DNA from: Asterochloris sp. CNOR1
Lineage: Eukaryota; Chlorophyta; Trebouxiophyceae; Trebouxiales; Trebouxiaceae
Length of the DNA stretch: 64,000 nucleotides
Reading direction: 5' to 3'
Assembly (NCBI GenBank): GCA_963969365.1
Contig: OZ017763.1
Span: 1,116,001-1,180,000 of the forward strand
Below, piece by piece: positions 34,819 through 47,690 of this stretch. The notes below the pieces were generated by a model, which worked only from the letters and a program-made list of their open reading frames with translations, was not told the origin of the DNA and ran no database searches. Position numbers and translations under genes: made by a program. Positions within the stretch are counted from its first letter, which is position 1; the number at the start of each line of letters is the position of its first letter.

Positions 34819-37800
34819 TCAGGTATTGAGGCCAGCATCAGGACTGTCTGACGGTAGCCTGCTGACAATGTCCTTCAGCAGGTCAGCAATGTTGTGATGC
34901 TCGGTCTGCAACAGAAAGTAAGTGCAAGCTCCGCCTTGAGGCTGATGGTAAAATTTGCCAAGCCAGGATTCAGGGTACAGCAAGCTCTCATGGCCATGAT
35001 CAAGACTGGTCAGGCCTGGTAGCATTTATTCAAGACAGCATGTCTGCAGGCAGCTTAGATGCGGCCCAGCCTGAGCATAATGATTATCCCAGCTGTGTGC
35101 TGACAGGGAACTTCACAGATATAGGCAGCCCACTGCGGGGCTCCTCTTCAAGAGTCTCGGCAAGGCAGATGTTTACCTGGTCACTCAGCGCTATGAGCTG
35201 CAGCTGATGAGCAGTAGCAGGCTCTCCGTCTGCACTGCCAGGCTCTGGATTCTCTGGGCGACCAGCAGCAGCAGACACGCCTGAAGCAGGGTGCTCAGCG
35301 GACGTCAGGTGGGCAGCTATTGTCTCAGCCTGCGCCTGTCGCGCAATGAAGCCAGCTGGATTGTGCACCAGGCTTTTGGGAGCAGCCCCTGCCTCGTACA
35401 CCTCCTCATGATCTGACTGCCCTGCCTCTTGCATCCTCTTGAGAGTGAGCTCACCATCTGACTGGTCAGCAGCAGACTGAGCAGCGTTGACAGCTTGTTG
35501 CTGTTGCTGCTCAGGAGGAGACTCCTCCTGCTGCGTGTGCTGGACATGCGCAGCAGCTGCAGCCCTCGCCTGCTGCTGCTCCTGCTGCTGCTCCTGCCTC
35601 TGCACAGCCTCCCTGCCTGCAGCTGCCACCTCCTGCTGCTGCTGTTGAGCAAGCCTGGCAAGAGCAGCCTGCAGCTGCTGCTCAGAGGCTCGGAGCTGCT
35701 CTTGCTGCTCAATCAGGAGCCTGTTCTTATGCTGGGAGTCTTTCCTCAGAAGCTCGGTCTCTTCCTTGAGCATCTCATTCTGCTTCCTCAACACCTGCAC
35801 AGCACACAAAGCACACAAAGACTTGATTGCGTGGAGGCACTGAAAGTCAGCTCCTGCTAGCTCTTGGGTCCCTGTCACCAGCTCTGGCCACCACTAGACT
35901 AGCAGGGCAGTCACTGCAAGCCTGTGCCAGCTCTGCTGTGGCAGGCTGGAGAAGGACCCACTGCAACACAGGTCATTGATGAGCAGAGAGGCTTGCAGGT
36001 TGAAGACCACTACTGTGGGCGCTGATCGCCGGTGCTGCTTTCAGCAGACTCTGTCACATGGGTAAGGGCTCTAGCGTGTTCATGGGCCAAGAGCCTGTAC
36101 AGGCTGGGTCTCCAGCTGACAGATCTTGTGGTATAGATGCGCAGATTTGGCGTGCGGCACCGTCTGTCAGCACATTCTGTGAAGTCGAGGACAGCTGCGC
36201 AGCCAGGCTTAGTGGCGAGAAGCATTGTAAGTTTGTCTTGGCTCTGCAATGGCAGGCGGGGAGGGGCACCTCTGCTTCTGAGGCATTGATTACAGCCCAC
36301 CTGCAGCGTGGCTGCTGTGCGCACGTCTGGTCATCTGCAGGCTGCCAGCAGCCCCCAGCCTGCAAGTGCTGAGGCAGCTACCCCGCCCACACGCAGCATG
36401 CTTGCTGTGGGTGACACTGCTCGCGGTGCAGCCACTGGTGGCTTACAGCAGTACCCATGTTTTGTGAGCACTGAGGAGGCCTCAGCTCGCTTGCAGCAAG
36501 GCCAGCACACGGTTCAGCGACAGCTCACCTTGCAGTCAGCAGTCAGCCAAGTCGGCCGTGAACACAGCATGATGTTATGGCCTTCTGAGCACTTGTATTG
36601 AGGGGCACTTGGGGCCTCACCAGCATGGTGCCACAGCGCAGTTGCTCAGCAGCCATGTGGCTGAAGAATGCGGAGTCGTTCCCATAGCTCCACAGCAGTT
36701 CCTCATCCACGCTTATGTCACAAGCGGTGAAGAACATCAGATAGGGGTAGCCTGTGGTGAGGTTGATCACCTGGTAGACATGGCGGCAGATCACTAACAC
36801 AACACAAGCTGCAAAGATATGCTTCCAACATTTTGCTGGCTCGTAACTTCACATGTACAGTACACTGTAAGGGCTTGGGCAGCTACGAGAGCCCGGAGTG
36901 TCAGATGTTCCATACCCATGAGGCATGACTGCTGTAATCACTCAACGACAGTCACAAGAGAGTCATGGGATGCAACCACAACTATAGCAGGCTGGAAGCA
37001 AGAATACAGCCGGCTGCCAGGGCACTGCAGCAATGTGCTGCACCACCTGCCCGCACAGGTCAGCTCACCTCCAGCGCCACCAGGTTTGGCTTCTTAGTTG
37101 TGTTGTAGGGGCTGTTGGCACGCCGCATGGGCCCACCAACCAAGCAAGCGTCCACCACCAATTGCTGGGAGGACCCAAGAATCTTGCCTGCACGGAACGC
37201 ATGCACAGCTGGAACAGGTCTGCTTGCAGCATCGAGGCATGGGTGGTGCACCTTGCCAGCTGTGCTCCTCTGCGCAGCCAAGCAGCTTGCTGGCAGAGCA
37301 TGCACGCCCGGCTGAGCAGGTTGTTGTATGCAAGGCAAGCATGCGCAGCCAGACACCTGATCTTCAGCGCAACTATTCAGTGTTGCGCCCTGGGCCACAG
37401 CGCGGGATGCATTGCAAGCACCAGTCCTGCAGCACACAGCACACAACAACGAGCAAGGCTGGGTACCCACCTGCAGTGCAGCAGTGCAGTCACGCCACCC
37501 TCAGATACTCCTCAACTTGACCTGTCACTAGAGGGTCTGCCCAACATTTGAAGGCCGCTCAGTGTGCTACAACGGTGCAGCAAAGGTCCTTACTGGCGAG
37601 GTCCTGGCAGCTGTTCGCCCAGATGGCAGGCGCCATGCTCTGCTGCATCCTGTCCAGGTCACAGCTGCTGGAATGTGGCACCAGCCTACCTGTGAGCTCC
37701 AGGTCCTTGTACTTGTCCAGAATGAAGCCCCCAACACCTTGCCTGTAGAGAGGTGTCATGGTGTCCACATCACTACTCTTTCTTAGGATGCCGCTGTAGC

Positions 37801-40800
37801 TGCCAAGGCACTCAGATGCCTTCAGGGCCTGCAGCAGCAGCATACAGGGATCGGAGCCCTGCTGCAGGAACATCGATTGCTGCTCTGGTGCAGCATGTCG
37901 CTGTAGCTGCCTAGGCACTCAGGTCAAGATTGCAACTCAGAAGCATCACATGGCAACTAATGAGATGGCATAGGGGGATACCATTGGCAGCACTAGATTG
38001 CTGCCAGCATGCACCACACCACCACTGATGATGGCTGCAAACCGGCAGCCTCTGAAAAAGCAGTGTGGACACTAGTTGCATGTTCGCACCTTTCTTGCAT
38101 ACACCCCAAACTCTTTGCTGCGGCCCTGTATTCCACCAAGCGTCCTGGCGGGGTGCCCTGCAGGGACCTCCCTCACCTGCACGCCAATGAGCTGTCTGAG
38201 CTGCATTATGGGTGCAGGTATTTGACTGGAAGAGACAAGTCTGGCTGCCGTCATTGCATCTGCATGATCCACGATGTGCAGAACAAAGCATGTGTCCTCA
38301 CACCCTGACTGCATGAGTGACACCAGCTAAAGGCAGCGCCCCTCACAGCAAGCAGATCAGTCGAGGTGCAAGAAAGCTCAGAGCATGCATGGCGACTGCC
38401 AAGTTCTGCAGGACTGCAAGCTGGGCGGACCTTGCCAGTCAGCCATGGACCCCAACAAGGCAGTGCGCAAGCAATGCAGGCAAGCATGGAGTCATTCAGG
38501 TCATCAAACCAGCAGCGCGCAGTGGCAGCTCCTCACCTCAGCCATCTCATCGAACTGGTCCTTGCGCTTCCTGCTGTTGAGGGAAACATGACGAAGGACA
38601 GAACTCTCCAGTATGCCAGGAGTGGCATAACTTTTGCCAAATGTCTCAGGATACTCAGCGCGCAGTGCCCCAACAGCAGCTTCATCCCACGCAAGTGCCC
38701 CTTTGCTGCCCTTTTCCAGTCCAGCCTGCAACACAAAGGTGATCAATAGTGTTGTTGAAAAAGGTCAATGCTGCGGTGAGTGCCTGTAAGAGCGCATGGA
38801 GCCCATCTGCTGGTTACTCTCAACAACCTCACAGTGAGTTGGCTCCTTGCTGCAACACATGCGACTGCAGCCCTCTGGAGTCAGCTGGTATGCTTCATGC
38901 CATCACATGCTGCTCTGGCGTGGTCAAAGCAGATACGGCCAGCTGGCAGAATGCCTTTGCTGAAGCCGCAAGCCAACACGTCGCTGATGGATCAGGCAGC
39001 ACCAAACGCTTTGTCAGGCATCCCAGCAAGAGCTCACCGTGCGTTCCACTGCCAGGCGCTTCAGTGCAGGCAGCAGTTCAATGGCGTCCTTGGAGACGGC
39101 ATGTTCCCAGAGCTGCCTGCGCAATGGACAGGCGAGGGTGTCAACAGGTGAGGCGACAGGCTTGGCGTGTGTAGCAGGAGTGTGGCCTGGACAACTGGCT
39201 CCATAGTTGAATGGCCTGCCTGTTGCTGATGTGGAGCAGCGCAATATGCCAATGCAGAACATGCCCATGCAGCAGCCAGCACATCCAGAGTGAGCACAGC
39301 ATGCCTTGGCAGGCTGCAGCAGCCAGCACAACATCAGACAAAGAGCACGCCCTGGTAGGGCTGCCGGCAGGCTGCAGCAGCTGGCACAACTCGCAAAGTG
39401 AGCTGTGACTTACTCTGGCTCAGCTATCAGGCCCTCCTCCGTCACATTCAGAGGCAGGTCTACGCCGGTCAAGCTCTCTTTGATCTCCTCAGGGCTGGCC
39501 TCGACTGAAGGGTATGGCACCAGCACAGCAGCCTGCACCGCGATCAGGGCCTTCATGTCTGCGTCTGCCTTCAATCGAGCTCTCTCCTCCGCCTCGGCCT
39601 GCTGCTGAATCCACTCATGCTGGAGCTGCAGTTTAGCCTGCTCCTTAGCTGCACGTGTGGCCCGTGCCTTGTCAGCAGGACTCTGAGCAGTGTGACCCTG
39701 CTGCTGCGCCAGCCCTGTACAGTAATGGACATCTGACAAATTTGTAGCAACAGGTCTGAATGCTGCTTGAGGAGCATGTTGCTTGGGGCTGGCTTGACAG
39801 TGCTATTTCCCAGGCTATTAGAGATTTGATCCACAGCGTAGTGCAGTACACAATGGGGCCAGATTCAAGGCACACCTCGCAGGTACCAAAGGCCAGGCAA
39901 AGCTTACCGATGTCCTGAACAAGGCAGTGTATGCACTTGAGGCCGCACATAGCAGTGAGCATAGCCTGCCAGCACTCAGCCCGTTGCAGCTTGCTGGCAC
40001 CCAGTGTCATGTACAACCTGCAGCCACTCATATGCCCTGCCGGCCAACCTCAGCTGAACTGAAGACTGAACACACTGGGAAGCCCACCTGAGGAGCTAGC
40101 TGCTGCAGGCTGCTCTGCCCTGCCTCCTGTGATGCGAGCACGCTTGAACAGTGCTGTCTTGCGCGCCGTTGCTCTCAGCGGCGACCTTCTGCCATGGGCT
40201 GAGCCATCCGAGTCCCCTGAGCGAGCAACTGCCGCAGCAGCAGGCTCAGCAAAGGTTGCTGCGGCAGGCGTTGCAGCCTCTGCAGCAGCAGCCTGGGCTG
40301 CAGCAGTCAACCCTGCTGCTGCCCCATCCAGGTGGGCCAGGCTTCTGGCAGCCTCTGCAGCACAGGCAAGACTGGCATGGCCCTGGCAGCTGGGACATGC
40401 AGGAAGAACCTTGGCAGCTGCCGGGACATGCAGGCAGCTTGTGTCGTGTGCCTGCAGCACTGCGCCGCCTGTCGCTGCCGCAGCTGATCAGCTTGGCAGT
40501 GACTCAGCAAGACAGCTGGCATGCAAACATGATGGACCGCTTGTGCGATTAGCTTTGGCAGATCTCCCACCACTTCAGAATCAGGATTTCGCCAGCCTAT
40601 CTGGCCAGCCCATCTGGCCAGCCCACACGAACTCACACCACAGAAACAAAGACTCCTGCACTCCCATGCCGACTGTTGCGTGAAAAGGAGCCAGATGGGA
40701 AGAGCAGCGGCATTGCAGACCCCAATGCGATCGTAGTCCATACCTTTTGCACTCATGCACCTGGCATATGGATCTGCTCGATGTTTGCACCATCGCATCA

Positions 40801-43800
40801 CATCAAATGCGCACATACGCTGGCAGCACTTGACTGGTATTGCAATGGGAGTGGGAGTGCCCTCCAGAAGGGTTGCCCACAGGGACAGGCACCGCGCTGG
40901 CAGACCACACCGGACGTGCTATGGCAGCAGGAAAAGAAATGTGCCACAGCAACCTCCATAGAAACCCTGTTGTGTGCATGAGGAGCTGGCTCCTCACCTT
41001 CAGCAGCTGCCTGAGGTTGAGCCCACGCACAAGCTTGAGATCTGCGCTTAAGAGTTACACACCTGAGTCTGCATTGTCCTCTTTGAGCAGCCTCCTGCGA
41101 ACATGCAGCCTGGCCTCCATAGGAGCCTGCTGCACCTCAGCTGCAGGAGCCTTGCGCTTCAGTGCTGGCGTGGGGGCAAGTGTGGAAGCTGCCTCGTGAG
41201 ACTCTGATACTGCATTTGGTGCTGAGGGCAAGCTCCGAAATGGAATTGTATCCGCACCTGAAGGCATGACCTGCAGGCAATCATAGCCATTGCTTATATG
41301 GCTAAGTCTTCCAGACGTAGTTGCAGCCTGCACATCAGCAGGACCAACTGTGAAGCTGTCCTGAGCCTGCAAAGTGATCCTGCAAGCCAGCCAACCATCA
41401 GTCAGGGCTCCACATCCGTCTACAAGCGCACCTCACACAGTTGGCAGCATTGCAATGCCTGGAATGCCATGCATGAACAATTTCATGAGTATCATTTGTC
41501 CCAAGCACACATCTCTGGCGGCTGCAGCTGGGCAGAACAGCTGCAGCAACTCCATCGAGATGTCATTGACATACATGGCATTGCTGCAGGCAGAGCAGGG
41601 CCAGGCATCACGGGAGCCGGCTGCTGAAGCAGTGTGGCATCCCAAGCCTCTGTCATGCTTGTGTTCCCAGCTGACCCAACCCCAAAAGCAGCAGATTGGT
41701 TGTGCCACAGAGCTGTTCATGACTGCCTGCCAGCTGCTCACCTTCTTCACCAAGCGCTTGCCGACAGCGACCAGAGCGGCAGGTTGGACGTTCTCCCTGG
41801 GGGCCTCAGTTGCAGTATCACCAGCACCCTCAGCAGCAGAGGAGGGTGCTGCCTCTGCTTGGGCAACCTGGCTGGCAGCAGGCCCTGCCACTACAGCGGG
41901 CTCTGCCACTGCAGCGGGCTCTGTGGTGGCAGACTTCACAGGCTTCACGGAGCTGGCAGGCTGAGGCATGCTGTCTGTGGCCTCTATAGCCTGCCCAGGT
42001 GGCTGCAGGAGGCCGGGGCCGGCGACTGCGTCCTCCAGTGCCGCGTCTGCAGGAGTGCTGGTGACCTGCCTGTCCAGCTGTGGCAGCTCAGTGCTGGGGC
42101 TGGCAGCCGAACACTGCCGTGCTGCGTCTGCGTCTGGCCCTGCAGCACTGGCGCTGCTGCTGCTGCTGACAGCCGTCAAGTCAATGATCTCAGCAGCAGC
42201 AAGTAACTCTGGACCACAAGGCTGCTGCTGCCCAGCAGGCCTCCTCTTTGCCCCTCCTGCAAAAACGAAGAGCAGTTCAGGTGTTGGGGCCTAGACGCTA
42301 CATCATTGCAAAGCTTGACAGCGTTTTGCCAGCTCAGAAACTTCAGGGCTACCATGCCATTGTGTGGCACTAACAGCAGCAGTTTCTGGTTGCTGCCTCC
42401 CATGTTGCATCTCGGAGCACAGAGGCTGCCTGTACAGCAACATGCAAGCTGCAGCACCAGTGCTCTTGAAAAGCACACAAGTGTCCTTTCAGGCAGGGCA
42501 TCACCTGAGTCTGAGACGGACTCTGGCTGCTGGTGCGCCCCCTGGCCACCAGCCCCAGCTCCGCCTGAGGCACTGCAGCCTGCCCCTACCTCACCGCCCA
42601 GTTGCTGTGCAGCTTTGCCAAGACCTGCTGCATGGGCAGGCATCTGCAGGCTGCTGGTGGCTTCCTCACAGCCCACAGCCCCAGAGGCGGCCCCAGGCAA
42701 AGCGCAGCTGTCTTGGCTGTGAGCAGTGAGAAATATGTCCAGCTGATGGCGACTGCCAGAGGCCGCGCTGCAGCCGGCAGAGGGGGCGCAGGTGTCAGGT
42801 GGGGTGTGGAAGTGCTCCATCACGGTGTGCTGAGCGCCTGTGGGCGTCCCGGGCTCGGAGGCACCAGACGGCTTCCCGTGAAGCCCAGGTTGCGCCCTGC
42901 CTGGCAGGCCGGCGGCAGCCTTTGCCTGTGCAGGACTGCCGTGTCCCGCACTGCCTTCCTGCTCAGCTTGGCTCTGGTCCACCCCTTCAGGCCACTCATG
43001 GCCAGGCAGGCTGGCAGCAGGCTCCGCCTGCGCCAGGCTGTGGGTTCCAGCATAGGCGCCCGGTTTAGCTGGACTCTGAGTAGTGGCCTGACCAGGCAGG
43101 GGAGCGCCAGTCTGTGGGCATGATGTCTGCCTGGGAGTGAACGAGCCAGCCCGGTTATCCCTGGTGCGCGGCCGCTTTGGGTGGCGCACCGCCCCTGCAG
43201 CCTCCGGTGCAGCACGCTTGCTGCTGGCTCCAAGTGATGGCAGGGCTGCCCTGGGCTCAGACTGAGCCCTACCTGCACCACCCTTGGGCTGCACCTCAGC
43301 TTCACCACAAGCAGCAGCCTCTGGCTGCGAGCCAGATTTTCGCCGAGCAGTGACTATGCCACCAGTCTGGGCACGGCGGCAATGCCTCTCAGATCTAAGC
43401 TGTACTGATCCTTCAGGCTCTGGATCGAGCCTGCCACCAGCCGGTGCAACATCCTTCCATGTGCCGCGCTGCCTGGTTCTGTGTTGGCCACTTGCAGCCT
43501 GCCGGCTGCTTGACTGTGCCTTAAAGCCCACTACATCAGTCCAGCAGATCTGATGCAGGGCAAAGTCAATCTTCACATCCTGCAGTCAAGCCAGTCAAAC
43601 CAGTCAGTCCCAACCTATCTGTTGAACCAGGATGCCCTGGGGAGATAAACTTTGTTGCCTGACATTGTTGACTCCTGCTTTGTCAGATAGGCATCCGCAA
43701 GGGGGGACACAAGTAACGCTGTGACACCAGATGAGGCAGGCCCCTAAGGGAGGCAGGTGTTCCTGTGTGGGCTGCATTATGATGCAGTGCCTGGTGCACA

Positions 43801-45057
43801 GGCAAGGGTAAGCAGGAACGACATGCCCTGCCCTTCATACAAGCTGTTAAAGCCTCCAAGCAAGGCAGCTTGATCCAACAGGAGTGATCCAGCAGGAGTG
43901 AGAAAGTGACTCACAATGCAGGCCCTCTTGATGCTGGGTCTTGTCTGAGGGGACATAAGGAGGGAGAGAAACTCACCTTATGCCTTTTGATGTCCTTCTC
44001 TGCTGGGCCCTCCCTCTTGCTGACCAGCTGACCACAGCCCACGTTTCTCTCCCCAATCCTCAGCGTGGCTGTTTTCTTGGCTGGATCATAGGAGCTCGGC
44101 AGGATCCAGCCCAGCTTGAACGGTGTTTTGCTGCAGTCTCGCCACCTGCAGCACCAGACGGGCTGATTCTGCTGCAGTCAGGCGGCCTGACTCAGCCAAT
44201 TGTCAACTGCAGTGACAGCCTGAGAGTTGATTGAACCTGAATGGCTGACCCTTCTCCAGCAAAAGGGCTGCACTGCAGCCTTGGTGCAGACAAGCAGGGA
44301 CCAGCTCACCACAGATACAGAGACCCTATGACGCTGTCTTGTGCGCCCTGTTCGATCACCCGCTGGCGCTCCCCAGTCTGCCACTGCTGCCAGGGCACCA
44401 GACCTATGTCCTCCTTGACCTGCACTTTGGCCGGTGGTTGCCCAGATTCTGCAGGGGCAGGGAAAGCTGATGAGGCAACACGGCTTACACAAAAAGCAAT
44501 GAGATGCAATCCCAGGCTCAAGCAGAAGTGTCGATTCGGGTACACACCCACAAAAGAAGCAGAGGCAACTGGCAGCAAGACCATGTGAGGCAGTCCTCAA
44601 AAGCAATAACAGCTGCTCCAGTCAAGGCATCCCCAAGACAGCCCTCCAAGACTTGAAATGTTCTGCGCATACACTGCTGCAGCAGCCTGAAGTGGTATAT
44701 AGGCCCCTCACCTTGCCCATGACTCAGGAACTGTTTGTAGCTAAGGAGGCAGCCACCCTCCGCCTGTGTTGCGAGTGGCTTTTTCTTGCACTCAGCACAC
44801 AGGCAGCGAAAACTGGGGCAGTGCCCACGCCAGACCTCCCCTGCAGCAAGAGGTTGTAATGTCCAGGCCCTGGCTGGCAGGTATGGCTGCAGGTTTCCAG
44901 TGAACAAGGTTGATCAGCGAGGGGCTGTGTTCTCTTCTTTCTTTACCATGTCTGACACCACATATGACCTTGGCCACCAGCTCTTGTGTCCAGCAGGGCC
45001 CATCTGGGAGCTTGAACTTTTGCATCTCAGTCTGGGGGTTCTTGTGCCTCGAGCAAC
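34819..45057 (-). CDS. SET-domain protein with N-terminal Cys-rich module and C-terminal Gln-rich coiled coil
   Basis: Exons, 5' to 3': 44947-45057, 44712-44840, 44310-44448, 43977-44130, 42505-43579, 41742-42256, 41063-41366, 40088-40354, 39908-40036, 39414-39714, 39038-39116, 38537-38725, 38090-38308, 37690-37828, 37069-37187, 36621-36770, 35177-35794, 34819-34905 (stop 34819-34821). All join in phase, about 1,570 codons. The SET domain spans 38090-36621: N-flank RSKEFGVYARK, LGSYSGIL, then LVVDACLVGGPMRRANS, and YLMFFTACDISVDEELLWSYG. The usual R-F-I-N-H-S-C stretch is replaced by RRANSPYN, so methyltransferase activity is uncertain. The N-part has CPSFRCLCAEC followed by a downstream Cys and FLSH, resembling the small Cys-rich repressor-binding module of plant PHD proteins (tentative). 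The middle is disordered with basic nuclear-signal-like KRPRTRDNR and KRKAPAAE. The last 618-bp exon is coiled coil with Gln runs. The true start codon is not fixed; 45025 or further upstream are options. Confidence 0.75.
37889..37924. repeat. Intronic copy of part of SET exon 37690-37828
   Basis: CGCTGTAGCTGCCTAGGCACTCAG, found in two stretches, repeats the exon sequence at about 37793-37816 with one inserted base. It lies in the upstream intron. Confidence 0.55.
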
Positions 45058-46070
45058 CTGCTTGAGGCTACTTCCGTGCCGAGCTTGTGTCGATGAGGTC
45101 GCTACCTGTTGCTGCTCATCTCAAATGTACCGACCATGCTGCGTTTACAAATCAAACCCTTGCGCCAGGAGTCCATACAGCATGAAAGATCTGGAGAGGT
45201 TTCGTTGTGTCTGGGCGACAGAGGAGCACATAACAGAAGGCATGATTGGTCTGTAGGTCATACTATCACACACCCTACCACTAGACCTATGGGTGGCCCA
45301 AGAGTTTCTTGGGGGTTTCTCGAAGTAACTTCCAGAGGCATGCACTTCTGGCAAGCCAACATCCCAGACAAAAGAGAAAGACTGAGTCACAGAGCTTGTA
45401 AGCAGGTACCGGCGCTCTCGATGCAGGCCTTCAGGCGCTTGTGCGCAATGGATGCCAATGCCAAGACTCAGCCACCTGTAGAGGACTGACAGCCGGTGCT
45501 GCACAGCCTGGCAGAGCTTGACTTGGAGGGACTACAGGGCCTCTCAGTGCTGTGCAGATGACTGCTAGTATTTGAATGCAACGCTGTATATCATCAGCTT
45601 CCTGGAAAGTCAGGAGCAGGCGCCCTGCCGCTGTGCGCTGCCTGCAGCCTGCTTTGTGGGATGTCTTCCTGTCAATCGGCAATGCACTCCTGCACAATTA
45701 CCCCTTAGTCATCAGTGCTGCCTGGTAGGACGCTGTGGCCTGGGGCCGCACCCACTGCAAGCAGGTGATTAAGATTACACCAGTGTCCAGACCTCTGCAG
45801 GCAGCTGGCTGTGGGTATAAAGTATTCAGATGCTCAAAGCCCGCGCCATGGTCAGCATTGCTTCTTTGAGGCCCTGCGCCTGGCGGCTGCATTGGCCTTG
45901 ACACTGCTGACTGCGCTGCTGCTATGCCTTGCAAGCCACGGTTGTGTTACTGTGAGTCCGCGCTGCCCTAGGCAAGCAGGTGACACACAGAGAGCACAAC
46001 ATTTAATAACCACCTCCACCAAGCGACAAAACAGTGTGCTATGCTGAGTACATACATGCATGTTACAGCT
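45058..46070. other. Region without a confident gene (possible 5' exons of the SET gene)
   Basis: No exon here is secure. On the minus strand a short frame near 45110-45137 starts MVGTFEMSSN and could be a first exon if an unusual acceptor is used. A further stretch near 45540-45625 (FQEADDIQRCIQILAVIC) looks mildly coding. A TTACA (TGTAA on the minus strand) at 46063-46067 just downstream of the next gene's stop fits the green-algal polyadenylation motif, though it is very close to the stop. Confidence 0.35.
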
Positions 46071-47690
46071 TCAAAGAAAGTGCACATACATGCTGTAGCG
46101 CCATTTTTCATGAGCTGCAGGTTGAGCACTGGATGAGGGACTATTATGTTTGCCTCGAGGAATGAAGATGCGACCAACCCGACGGACATCTGAGTTGGCT
46201 ACTTGACAGCATTTCCCCAGCAGCCAGGCAACCACAGAAAGTCTAATTCCCAGCTGGACAATGCCTATGCCAAGTTTGTGCTTGCTCTTTATCTCTCCTA
46301 TGTCAACATATGCAAATTTGCCCCTCGTGACATCCAGTGTTCCTCTGCAATCTAATTCCAGCTCGTCAGGTGGCATCAAACCTTCGCTGATGACATCGTC
46401 CAACTTTGTGATGGAGTCGCTGGCTTTGATGTAGGGGTCACCATCCATGGTGCGAGCTGCACTTACGAGGGCAATGATGCCAGGCCCATCACAGTTCTCC
46501 ATCCATTATACCTGTAAACTAATCAAGAGATGACTCATTTGGCTAATAGTCTGCAATGTAAGTGCTGCCCGGACTGATGGCTGAGGTGCACCTGCAGCAC
46601 TAGTTCACAGCATGAGGAGATGCTACTCAACAGACTGCAAGCAGGAGGTAGCAGATGTTGAGCTCCTGCAGGCTTGAGGCAGCTTTCAGGAGGCAGGGAA
46701 TCTGGAACGGGACCAGGGAACAATTGCAGCATCCAGGTCTTGTGAGAGACGCTGTGTAGGCTGATTGTCAAAGCGCTGGCAGGCTCAAAGCTCCTTAAGA
46801 GCGCAAGGGCCACTGCAGATGTGCAGCAAGCCTTGTGGCAGCATGCGCAGTGCGGCAACAGCGTGCGAGGCTGGCCCATCAGAGCATGCTGTCACAGGGG
46901 GCTGCAGGCTGATGCTCCTGCTTGCTGCCATGGGTGCCTGCTCTGGGATTGCCAAGTTGGCGTTTGGCCACAGGACAGCTGCTTATGCATCCTGCAAACC
47001 GGCGTGGTGCAGCATACGCAAGGATACATTGAGATCCTTACCTTGTCCTCTTTGTCCGCTTTCAGGTATTCCTGCATTCTGCTCAGGGCTTTGGAAAGCG
47101 ACTCGTTGGTGAGCGTACCAATGAACTTCTCCAGTGCGGTTGTGTCGAGGATTGATTGCCTCAGCCTCAGCCTCATCCACCACCCATGTGGCTTCAGGCG
47201 GCAGACCACTTCTTACAAGAAGCTCGTACAACCTGACCAGGAGCTGCTCAATTTCCCGTCCTTGAAACAAGGCCTGCATGAAATTCTGGCAAATTTTACT
47301 GACTCACAGGTCATGCTGGACATGGCCCACCAGGTCTGCAGTAGTCCCTTCGAGGTAAAAAAGTAGGTACTGAATCGCACAGGTCATGCCGATACGGCCT
47401 ACCTGGGTGGCAGGGCTGATGAAAGCTAATGCACCAGCGGCCTTGTTGGCCCTCCTGTCAAACGTCTCCTCTGGAAACATGTGGCAGAGGTCGACAATGG
47501 ACCTGGCCAGCAGCTGTTTTGAGTAGCGCCCTCCAAACTGGCGAGAGATGGCATCTTGCAGCTGTCTCTCAACTATGTCGCCACAGTCACGCTGCAGTCC
47601 CTGCAGCCCGTGTTCCAACTTGTGGTCCAACTGTTGGACCTTGTGGTCCAACTGAAGGATGGCTTGCAAGATAGCATCTGAGCTGTTCAT
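46071..47690 (-). CDS. Putative PD-(D/E)XK nuclease-fold protein
   Basis: Start ATG 47688-47690 gives MNSSDAILQAILQLDHKVQQ, an N-terminal coiled coil, then an alpha-helical domain with RYSKQLLARSIVDLCHMFPE. Proposed exons: about 47308-47690, about 47043-47163 and 46071 to about 46493. The first intron (from the GTGAGT at 47307) and the third exon's acceptor are chosen to keep frame and are not ideal. The last exon carries ELELDCRGTLDV, then YVDIGEIKSKHK, then GIVQLGIRLSVVAWLLG. The spacing is Asp, about 19 residues, Glu-x-Lys, followed by a Gln in the next helix, as in PD-(D/E)XK nuclease folds. The presumed role is DNA cleavage or binding; no specific family is recognised. It could be a domesticated or decaying mobile-element protein. 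Confidence 0.5.

Noticed and set aside
1-35000. Long plus-strand frames opposite the coiled-coil exons (Leu/Ala/Cys-rich)
   Set aside because: They are antisense shadows of Ala/Gln/Glu-rich exons. Their ends do not match plus-strand splice signals.
47304-47306. In-frame TGA in the nuclease-like gene taken as a pseudogene mark
   Set aside because: The TGA lies inside a GTGAGT donor and a phase-consistent acceptor exists downstream, so it is not proof of decay. The case is left open as a finding.
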